DNA of 64,000 nucleotides, from assembly GCA_030537315.1 (NCBI GenBank), contig JAUNNZ010000005.1, positions 1-64,000 of the forward strand. Direction: 5' to 3'. This document shows, one piece after another, positions 28,678-35,887 of this stretch (positions within the stretch are counted from its first letter, which is position 1; every line of letters starts with the position of its first letter). Below the pieces are notes generated by a model. That model was not told the DNA's origin, did not search any database, and worked only from the letters and a program-made list of their open reading frames with translations. The position numbers and the translations under genes are program-made. The stretch comes from Bacteroidia bacterium (GTDB taxonomy: Bacteria > Bacteroidota > Bacteroidia > Bacteroidales > UBA932).

Positions 28678-31134
28678 ATGGAATCAGAATACATCAGGAG
28701 AATCGTTGACAACTGCCTCAAATTCCCTGAAAGGGTTGCGGTCGTTGATAATGAAGGCATTCGTGAAACTACATACGGCGAAATACTGACGCTGGCGCTG
28801 AAGACCGTGGCATACATCTCCGGCCGCGGCATCGGTGCCCAGTCCTTCATCACTGTGAAACTGCCGCCTTGCGCGGAATATATGGCTATTGATATCGGTA
28901 TCTGGCTTTCGTGCTGCATCACGGTGCCAATGGGCGAGAAGTTTCCACAAGACCGTGTGGATTTCATCATTAAGCATTGTGAGAGCGCGTTGACCATAGA
29001 TATGGACGTGCTGTCCGAAATCAAGAGCGCAGCTCCTGCAGATGTAGCTGCTGTCGGATATCCGCAAGACAGTGATGGGGCCCTTCTCATCTACACATCC
29101 GGAAGTACCGGCAATCCAAAGGGCATTCTGCACAACCACTCGACACTCATAGACAATAACCCTCGCAAGCCGGCCGGACTTGCTCCCAACGGGAATACCC
29201 GTTTTGCAACAGCGTCTCCGTTTTATTTCATCACTATTCTGGGCAGTTTCGACGTCCTGTACGGCGGCGGTGCAGTCCATATCCTGAGCGACGCCTACAA
29301 GGCGAGCGCGAAGGCTATAGAGTATTATGTCGATGACAATAAGATAACGGTCTGCCATATCAGCCCTGCCGTACTGACCCAGTTCCACAACCGCAGCAAG
29401 TCGCTGCGGGTCGTGCTCACCGGCGGAGAACGCCTGACGACACAGCATTCCCAGGACGGCTACAGCCTGTACAATATGTTCGGGATGAGCGAAACCGGCG
29501 GTGCCGTGATGTCCTTCAGGGTGGACGAGATGTCGGATACCGCCCCTATCGGCTGCGGTATCAACCGCAATATCGCGCGCGTGGTGGATGAAAAGGGCAA
29601 TGACGTACCGCCTGACACTGACGGAGAGCTCGTGCTCAAGGGATCATTCTGCAAGTGCTATTACAAGGATCCGGAGCGGACTGCGGAGCTTTACAGGGAC
29701 GGCTGGCTGCATACCGGAGACCTTGCGCGCGTCGATGCGGAAGGCGTCATCCATTATGTCAACCGCAAGGACTGGATGCTCAAGATCAACGGACAGCGCG
29801 TAGAGCCGGGTGAAATTGAAACCGTGATGAAGCGTATGCCGGGCATAAAGGGTGCCATTGTCAAGGGCGTTGACAACGGCCGCGGCAGCAAGTATCTTTG
29901 CGGATATTACACTTCAGACGAAGCCATCGACAAGGAAAGGCTGACGGCTTTCCTTGAGGAAAAGCTGCCACACTATATGGTGCCGCTGCGCTTTGTCCAT
30001 ATGGACGCGTTCCCTATCAATGCCAACGGCAAGATCGACCGCAAGAATCTGCCGCTGCCTGTAAATGACCGCTCCGACCTGCAGCCGCTTGATGGAAATA
30101 TGGAAAAGAAGGTCGCGGAGATTTTCTGTCAGATTCTCACCATTAAGATCGAGGATGTAGGTGCCAATACGAGCTTCTTCGAAGCCGGGGGGGACTCCAT
30201 CCTGATAATGCGCCTTTGCGGCGAGCTGGGCAGGGCACTGCACAAGGATGTGCCGCCTGCCCGCATCTATGAGAACCCTACTGTCCGCGGTATCGCCCGC
30301 ACGCTTGAGAGCGCGACCTCCGAGACACCGCTGGACTATGTCTATTCATCCCACGAAGACAAGGCTCCGCTCGTGTTCATCCATACGGGAAGCACCGGAA
30401 GCGAAGCTTATTATGCACTTGCGGATGACATCAAGGACTGCTGCTCGTTCTCTGTCATAGAGCAGTACAACATCTATCATCCTGACGATATAAGGGAGGG
30501 GATTCCGGCCATAGCCGCCAAATACATCGAGATACTGAAGCAGAGGCAGCCGAAGGGCCCGTACAACCTGGGCGGATGGTGCTATGGCGGTATGATTGCC
30601 TATGAGATGGCCTGCCAGCTCAAGGAGGCGGGGGAGGATATGGGCAGCCTCATACTCATCGATTCGTACATCATGAACAGTGATTACGACAAGCGCCTTG
30701 TCATAGCTAACCAGGTGGAGCGTGTCAACAGGGAGTATTACGAGAAGAGCCCGCTCTTCGAGGATTTCCGCGGGCGCGGAATGATCGAGGAGATCATAGA
30801 GAACTCGCGCCGTGTGGGCCGCAATATGGCTGAATTCGAGCCTCGTCCTTACACCGGACGCGTCCATTTCTTCAAGGCCACCAAAATCGCGGATAATCTC
30901 CAGACCTCGCAGCGTACTTATTTCGCACACATCGTGCGCGAAATTGCCGGAGGCCTGCAGAACTTCATCCCGGCCCACCAGTTGACCGTATATGACATCC
31001 CCGAGCATCACGACGGTATGATGTCCGAAACAGGACGCAAGGTCATAAGCAACCGCATACGTAACATTATGGAGACGGAACTTCTGTATCTTGAGGCCGA
31101 CCGTATGTTCAACGAACAGACAAAAGAAAAGTAA
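28678..31134 (+). CDS. A-T-TE synthetase with Cys-type thioesterase and no Asp235 equivalent
   Basis: An 818-residue protein with one adenylation domain (about 1-480; TSGSTGNPKG from 140), one carrier domain (Ser507 in EAGGDSILIM) and a type-I thioesterase domain (about 570-818), but no condensation domain. In the A domain the region normally reading FDxS is FYFITIL at 182-188, so by hand alignment the Asp that binds the substrate alpha-amino group is absent. That suggests a carboxylic acid, such as an aryl, keto or fatty acid, and not an alpha-amino acid. The TE nucleophile is Cys635 in GGWCYGG (codon TGC at 30580), with Asp662 and His777/778 completing a plausible triad. It starts 5 bases after the NRPS. 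It may supply the acyl starter for C1 or make a separate product. Confidence 0.88.
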   Translation: MESEYIRRIVDNCLKFPERVAVVDNEGIRETTYGEILTLALKTVAYISGRGIGAQSFITVKLPPCAEYMAIDIGIWLSCCITVPMGEKFPQDRVDFIIKHCESALTIDMDVLSEIKSAAPADVAAVGYPQDSDGALLIYTSGSTGNPKGILHNHSTLIDNNPRKPAGLAPNGNTRFATASPFYFITILGSFDVLYGGGAVHILSDAYKASAKAIEYYVDDNKITVCHISPAVLTQFHNRSKSLRVVLTGGERLTTQHSQDGYSLYNMFGMSETGGAVMSFRVDEMSDTAPIGCGINRNIARVVDEKGNDVPPDTDGELVLKGSFCKCYYKDPERTAELYRDGWLHTGDLARVDAEGVIHYVNRKDWMLKINGQRVEPGEIETVMKRMPGIKGAIVKGVDNGRGSKYLCGYYTSDEAIDKERLTAFLEEKLPHYMVPLRFVHMDAFPINANGKIDRKNLPLPVNDRSDLQPLDGNMEKKVAEIFCQILTIKIEDVGANTSFFEAGGDSILIMRLCGELGRALHKDVPPARIYENPTVRGIARTLESATSETPLDYVYSSHEDKAPLVFIHTGSTGSEAYYALADDIKDCCSFSVIEQYNIYHPDDIREGIPAIAAKYIEILKQRQPKGPYNLGGWCYGGMIAYEMACQLKEAGEDMGSLILIDSYIMNSDYDKRLVIANQVERVNREYYEKSPLFEDFRGRGMIEEIIENSRRVGRNMAEFEPRPYTGRVHFFKATKIADNLQTSQRTYFAHIVREIAGGLQNFIPAHQLTVYDIPEHHDGMMSETGRKVISNRIRNIMETELLYLEADRMFNEQTKEK

Positions 31135-31167
31135 GTTCCAGATTCTCACTGAAATAAGATTGTACTG

Positions 31168-32871
31168 ATGCAGGAAAGGAAACCTACTCTTGTCAACAAG
31201 GCATTCGGCCAATATCTGTGGGCGTCAGTCCTGACTGTCGCGGCGACGCAGATTGCAAATATCGTAGACGCGACCATCGTCGGCAATCTTGTTGGCGCTG
31301 ACGGCCTCGCTGCCGTCAATTTAAGCAAGCCTTTGCTGCAGACGTATTTTTCCGTGACTTGCCTGTTTGTCCCGAGTGCCACGATGCTGGCCGGAATGGC
31401 CATAGGCAAGGGCGACAAGGCCAAGGCGGACAAACTGTTCACTTTTTCGGTGGCCGTTTCGCTGCTGCTCAGTGTCATGTTCGTCCTTGGCGGAAACATC
31501 TGCTTCGGTTCGCTCTCAAGGATGCTCTGCCAATCCGATACTCTGCGCCCCCTTTCCGATAGCTTTATGCGTGTCACCCTGTTTTCTGCCGTTCCGCAGA
31601 TGCTTATGCTGACACTGCAGCAGTTCGTCACTATGGACGGTGAACCAAAGCGGGTGTCTCGTGCCGTTATTGTGGGCAATGTTTTCAATATTCTCCTTGA
31701 CGTCGTCTTCATCAAATACTGCGGGTGGGGGATCGCAGGCGCCGCGACCGCCACTGTAGTGATGTACGTCGTGTGCATCCTGATGGTCCTGCCGCATTTC
31801 CGCAAGAAGAACAGCGTGCGTCTGCGCCGTACAAAGCCGGGAGAAATAGAGAAGGGAAGGATTCTTTCCATCGGTGTCCCGTTCTTTTTCTCCACGGTGC
31901 TGCTGTCAGTCCAGTATATCGGCAACAACTATGTGGCAAGCCGTTATCTGGGCGATGACGGACTTGTAGCGCTTGCCGTCTGCATACAGCTGTTCGCGTT
32001 CTCGATGATAATACTTAACGGCACGCTCCGTACGATACAGCCGGTGGGATCCATCCTGAAAGGTATGGATGACAGCAGGGGAATGCTGATGCTCGTGAAG
32101 CGGGGGTATTCCTTTATGGCTGTCTGTTTTGTATTCTTCGCTGCTGCACTAGTGATTTTCCCGACGCAGATAGCGTCTCTGCTCGGCGTTTCGAGTGAGG
32201 GTGAACTGGCTGTGGTCAAGTCTGCACTGCCGCTTTTCTCCCTGCATATAGTTATGCAGGGGCTGCTTTGCAACCTGCTGCCGGTGTTCCAGTTCTATAA
32301 CAGGAAGGGGCTCGCGCTTCTGCTCTCCGTTGCCCAGACACTGCTGCCTATGCTGTGCTTCCTGTTGCTGCGCGGCAACTGGATAGGGTTCTTCATAGGC
32401 CAGCTGCTGACAGGTCTGGCAATCCTGATATGGGAAATGGTGCTGCGGCACAAGGACCGCAGCCTGTGCAGGTTCCTGCTTATCCCGATGAAGGATGACA
32501 GGAAGCTGCTTGATATGACCTTGGAAGCTACATCGCAATCACTCAGCGACGCGTTGGCGGACTTGCGTTCGTCATTGTCTTCAAATGGGATAGACAGCCG
32601 CACCGTCTATGTCGCGGCTGTGTGCACTGAGGAATTCGTGGGTAACATCATCCGTCACGGACACGCCGGCGCCATCGATCTCGCCGTTACGGTCAATGAC
32701 GGTCTTGTGAGCATTTCCATTCACGATGACGGAATACCGTTCAATCCGGTTGAAGCCGCAAAGGCATCCGATGCAAAGATCGGCCTCGGCCTCACGCTCG
32801 CCAATGAATTCTGCAAGGACATCAGCTACAAGTTCATCTTCAACCAGAATATGGTGACGCTCAAGATCTGA
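31168..32871 (+). CDS. MATE transporter fused to RsbW-like HATPase domain
   Basis: A 567-residue inner-membrane protein. Residues of about 1-440 form a MATE/MOP-type multidrug exporter with about 12 hydrophobic helices, including TQIANIVDATIVGNLVGADG, the usual start of this family. Residues of about 445-567 are a GHKL ATPase domain of the RsbW/SpoIIAB kind: N-box Glu489-x3-Asn493 in EEFVGNIIRHG, the HDDGIPFNP nucleotide loop near 520 and GLGLTLA near 540. Ordinary MATE proteins are about 450 residues and lack this tail. As the last gene of the NRPS operon it is the likely product exporter, and its tail is the natural partner of the STAS protein. Kinase activity is inferred from the motifs only. 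Confidence 0.88.
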   Translation: MQERKPTLVNKAFGQYLWASVLTVAATQIANIVDATIVGNLVGADGLAAVNLSKPLLQTYFSVTCLFVPSATMLAGMAIGKGDKAKADKLFTFSVAVSLLLSVMFVLGGNICFGSLSRMLCQSDTLRPLSDSFMRVTLFSAVPQMLMLTLQQFVTMDGEPKRVSRAVIVGNVFNILLDVVFIKYCGWGIAGAATATVVMYVVCILMVLPHFRKKNSVRLRRTKPGEIEKGRILSIGVPFFFSTVLLSVQYIGNNYVASRYLGDDGLVALAVCIQLFAFSMIILNGTLRTIQPVGSILKGMDDSRGMLMLVKRGYSFMAVCFVFFAAALVIFPTQIASLLGVSSEGELAVVKSALPLFSLHIVMQGLLCNLLPVFQFYNRKGLALLLSVAQTLLPMLCFLLLRGNWIGFFIGQLLTGLAILIWEMVLRHKDRSLCRFLLIPMKDDRKLLDMTLEATSQSLSDALADLRSSLSSNGIDSRTVYVAAVCTEEFVGNIIRHGHAGAIDLAVTVNDGLVSISIHDDGIPFNPVEAAKASDAKIGLGLTLANEFCKDISYKFIFNQNMVTLKI

Positions 32872-32888
32872 CACTTGCAGTGCGTCAG
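32868..32888. terminator. Possible terminator between convergent genes
   Basis: CTGAC at 32868-32872 pairs with GTCAG at 32884-32888, with an inner ACT/AGT stem and a small bulge. It overlaps the MATE stop codon and lies just before the convergent gene ending at 32909. The U-tract is poor on both strands, so this is tentative. Confidence 0.35.
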
Positions 32889-32908
32889 TCTTATGCGGGA
32901 TAATGAAC

Positions 32909-33547
32909 TCAATGCCCGCTCATCATCCTTTCGACCGGCGTGACAGGGATTGCCGGGACGGCTTCGTAACTCCTGGCGTAATCAAAACGCATTTTCATAC
33001 TCTTTTCGTATTCTTTCCAATCCACCATCACCTGTCTGTAGGTGTTTGTCAAAGGGTCATATTCCGTTTTTATGCACTGTGGGAACTGCTCCGGAGAATA
33101 TGGATTGAAGTAAGGGGCGCTACCCGGTATTTTTGCAATGAGGAAAGGATTGTTGGCATTCATCAGCGGTACGTATCCGTCCGGAATGCCGAAAGGGTTG
33201 GAGAGGAATAGTCTGGCTGCGTATGCTATGGCAAACAGAGCCGCCTTCCGGCCTTTCGTTAGTTCAATCTTATTTGCGTTGAGGTTGTTGCTGACTGATT
33301 CAGCTACTTGGGCCGCTGCCCTGATGTCTTCCTTCAAAGCCCTTTGCTCCCTTGTCTCGAAGATATCCTGTTCTGGATTCAGCAATTCCGGCATCCTTAT
33401 TCTCTGCGGGATTGAGAACCACATGGGCGGCATAGCCTGCGGTCTGGTTGAAAGGGAGTCCACGTCAAGGTCCGGCCGGTCCTGAGCGCGGATGACTCCC
33501 GTCCCTGCTGCAAACAGCAACAATATGACAAGCATCCTTCTGATCAT
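32909..33547 (-). CDS. Secreted hypothetical protein
   Basis: I do not recognise a characterised family. The 212-residue product has a signal peptide (MIRRMLVILLLFAAGTGVIRA) and is then soluble, with a Pro-rich N-terminal part (MPPMWFSIPQRIRMPELLNP) and a C-terminal part rich in aromatic and charged residues. No membrane segment, catalytic motif or repeat is obvious. The start codon directly abuts the stop of the glycosyltransferase gene upstream (no spacer), so the two are co-transcribed. Small periplasmic proteins of this kind are common in Bacteroidales, but the function cannot be inferred here. Confidence 0.75.
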   Translation of the reverse strand: MIRRMLVILLLFAAGTGVIRAQDRPDLDVDSLSTRPQAMPPMWFSIPQRIRMPELLNPEQDIFETREQRALKEDIRAAAQVAESVSNNLNANKIELTKGRKAALFAIAYAARLFLSNPFGIPDGYVPLMNANNPFLIAKIPGSAPYFNPYSPEQFPQCIKTEYDPLTNTYRQVMVDWKEYEKSMKMRFDYARSYEAVPAIPVTPVERMMSGH

Positions 33548-34723
33548 CTACATCGAGCGGATTTCGCTTTTTCTGCGGATCAGGGAGTTGTAGCGGTCCA
33601 GTACTTCTCCGACCACGTCTTCCCAGGAGCGTACTATGCTGCCGGAGGCCCCTATGCCGGCGGACCTGACAAGCTGAGGGTCCGCGGCAAGTCGGCGGAT
33701 GCGGCCGGCAAAGTCGTCCACGGAATTTTCCACCAGGAATCCGTTCCTGCCGTCTGTGAGAATGCTTGATGCAGTCGCTCCTTCAATCATCAGTGACGGG
33801 GTATGCAGGGCCGCGGCCTCTCTTACGACAAGAGGGGCGTTGTCGTAAAGTGAAGGGAACAGGAAAAGGTCGGCGGCGGCGTAATACAGTTTCATCGTTT
33901 GCCTGTCAGTAATGCTGCCAACCATTGTCACCTTGTCTTCAAGCCCGTTTTCGGAGATGATGTGCCTTATCTCGTTTGCGGCATAGCCGTTCCCCACGAA
34001 ATACATCTTGAACGGTACGTCCTTCACCTTGTCCAGTCCATCCAGGATGAAACGTATGTTCTTTTCCCAGATATGCTGTCCCACGAAAAGCATCACGAAC
34101 TCCTCCGGCGCGATGCCGAGCTTCTTGCGGGCATCGGCAAAATATTCCTCCGGATAGTCTGCGACAAGGTCGCAGCCGTTGTCGACCACTTCCACATTTC
34201 CCTTGAATCCGTATTCACGTATTACTTCCTTTACAGACTCCTGCGGGACCCACACTTCGTCGCATTTCTCATAGAATGCGATGATGTTCTTGATTATGGT
34301 GTTGACGACCCGCTTCGACTTGATTACGCGCGAGAAATCGTCCCTGTATTTCGAATGGAAGGTTCCTACTATGGGAATGTGCTGCACGTTGGCGACTCTC
34401 AGCGCCGCAAGCCCCGTTGCGAAAGGACAATGTGCGTGGACTATCTTGAACCGTGTCTTGAGGATGTCGGAGACGAAAAACGGGTCCAGTTCTGCTACGC
34501 CTGTGACATATGGCGGACGGAATGGCACAGGGACTGACATATAGTCAATCACCTTGTAGTCATAAACCGAGTAATCGGTTCCGGGGACATTCGGGGTGAT
34601 GACATTCACCCCGCCGACTTTTTTCTGTAACCAGTACGCATAATTCTGCACGCATACCGATACTCCATCCATTACAGGAGGGAAACAGTCGTTGAACAGA
34701 CCTATATTAGCATCCTTTTTCAT
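33548..34723 (-). CDS. GT4-family glycosyltransferase
   Basis: A 391-residue cytoplasmic glycosyltransferase of the GT-B fold. The start at 34723 (MKKDANIGLFNDCFPPVMDG) is preferred to the in-frame ATG at 34744, because members of this group begin a few residues before the IGLFxDxxPPxxDG motif. The N-terminal half also has HAHCPFATG and GTFHSKYRDDFS. The C-terminal half has the nucleotide-sugar region with LFLFPSLYDNAPLVVREAAA, where the conserved Glu contacts the donor. Relatives include alpha-mannosyl- and diacylglycerol glucosyltransferases; donor and acceptor are not assigned. It lies 43 bases after the GH43 lipoprotein, but a synthetic transferase is not an obvious part of a degradation locus, so the grouping may be only positional. 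Confidence 0.85.
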   Translation of the reverse strand: MKKDANIGLFNDCFPPVMDGVSVCVQNYAYWLQKKVGGVNVITPNVPGTDYSVYDYKVIDYMSVPVPFRPPYVTGVAELDPFFVSDILKTRFKIVHAHCPFATGLAALRVANVQHIPIVGTFHSKYRDDFSRVIKSKRVVNTIIKNIIAFYEKCDEVWVPQESVKEVIREYGFKGNVEVVDNGCDLVADYPEEYFADARKKLGIAPEEFVMLFVGQHIWEKNIRFILDGLDKVKDVPFKMYFVGNGYAANEIRHIISENGLEDKVTMVGSITDRQTMKLYYAAADLFLFPSLYDNAPLVVREAAALHTPSLMIEGATASSILTDGRNGFLVENSVDDFAGRIRRLAADPQLVRSAGIGASGSIVRSWEDVVGEVLDRYNSLIRRKSEIRSM

Positions 34724-34766
34724 AGCGACAGCATATCGCTGCAAAAGAAATGCCTGATTAAAATTG

Positions 34767-35822
34767 TCAGAGTTCGCAGGTTGGCCCGGCGATATGGAAG
34801 ATACCGTCGGAGAAAGTGACGGGCTCTATGCCGAGTTGAGGGTGGTGCATCCATTCCGGAGCATCGGCAGGGAGTTCTTTTTCATACAGGAAGTAGTGAC
34901 AGGAGTTCCAAAGATTCCCGTCAGGACCTATGAACAATGAGTTGTGCCCTGTTTCCTGATATGGGTCGGGAGTGTCTTCAAATATGTTTCCGCCTGCGAA
35001 TTCCGGACGGTAAGCGTTCTTCCTTGTTCCGAAGATAGGATCGGGGGAGGCAAGTTTCCACGGCCCGAGCGGAGTGCCGGACTTAAGGAGGGCAACTTCA
35101 TATCCGCGGGTCCAGGTTGAGAAGAACATGAAGTATGTGCCGTCCTGCTTTATGACAAACGGACCCTCAATGCCGCCGCACATCCATTTTGGCCATCCCT
35201 CCTGGTCCTTGTCGAGGAATTTCTCGAGCGGAGTGGTGAGAACTCCATTTTCCAGATCTATTTTGGCCTGGAAAAGTCCGTTGCCGCTGCAATAGAAGTA
35301 AACCTGACCGTCTTCATCCTCGAAGAGGGTTGCGTCGTTGTTGTAGCGGTCGGTCAGAGGTCCGTTCACAAGGCGGTAAGGTCCCGTGACTTCATCGGAA
35401 CAGAACAGCCATACGCTGTGCGTGTCCATTCCCTTGGGGTCGGATTCGGTTACCTTGCCTGAATTGACCGTCAGCCAGAATCGTCCCTGGATATAATGGA
35501 TCTCCGGTGCCCAGAACCTTCCGTCGTACGGACAGTCTTCAGGGAGCGTGGATGCGTCGATGATCCATGAATTGTGCTTCCAGTTGACCAGGTCATCTGA
35601 AACAAGCAGGCGTACGCCGGGGTTCTTGCCTGTCCATACAGGCTCGGATGTGCCGGTGCAGTACCATTTGTCTTCGACCTTGATGATGCAATGGTCGCGA
35701 AGGGAGATGCTGGCATCTCTGGTTATAGGATTCTTGTAACTGAATTCCTGCGCCGACTCGTTCTGACTGTTACAGGCAGCGAGTATGGCAAGCAGTGGAA
35801 GCGCAAGTAGGATTTTTCTCAT
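34767..35822 (-). CDS. GH43-like lipoprotein
   Basis: A 351-residue lipoprotein (lipobox LAAC, Cys17) made of one GH43 five-bladed propeller with no added binding module. The likely general base is Asp43 in LRDHCII (the segment normally reading DP), the modulator Asp163 in NNDATLF, and the acid Glu219 in GIEGPFV. It lies just downstream of SusC-SusD, but a strong terminator hairpin stands only 6 bases before its start codon, so its expression is probably much lower than theirs. It would act at the cell surface or in the periplasm, probably on arabinosyl or xylosyl linkages. Confidence 0.82.
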   Translation of the reverse strand: MRKILLALPLLAILAACNSQNESAQEFSYKNPITRDASISLRDHCIIKVEDKWYCTGTSEPVWTGKNPGVRLLVSDDLVNWKHNSWIIDASTLPEDCPYDGRFWAPEIHYIQGRFWLTVNSGKVTESDPKGMDTHSVWLFCSDEVTGPYRLVNGPLTDRYNNDATLFEDEDGQVYFYCSGNGLFQAKIDLENGVLTTPLEKFLDKDQEGWPKWMCGGIEGPFVIKQDGTYFMFFSTWTRGYEVALLKSGTPLGPWKLASPDPIFGTRKNAYRPEFAGGNIFEDTPDPYQETGHNSLFIGPDGNLWNSCHYFLYEKELPADAPEWMHHPQLGIEPVTFSDGIFHIAGPTCEL

Positions 35823-35827
35823 TTATT

Positions 35828-35859
35828 AAAAAGGGGCGGCTGCTTTAGGCGGCCGCCCC
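35828..35859 (-). terminator. Strong terminator after susD-like gene
   Basis: GGGGCGGC at 35833-35840 pairs perfectly with GCCGCCCC at 35852-35859. On the minus strand the hairpin is followed by five U residues at 35832-35828. It lies between the SusD-like gene and the GH43 gene transcribed in the same direction. A hairpin here would favour binding-protein mRNA over the downstream enzyme. Confidence 0.8.
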
Positions 35860-35887
35860 ACAACCAATTTAACCTATAAAAACTTTA

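Noticed and set aside
28678..31134. The thioesterase of the A-T-TE protein as the release domain of the NRPS
   Set aside because: The NRPS already ends in a complete reductase, and the A-T-TE protein has no C domain to accept the chain.
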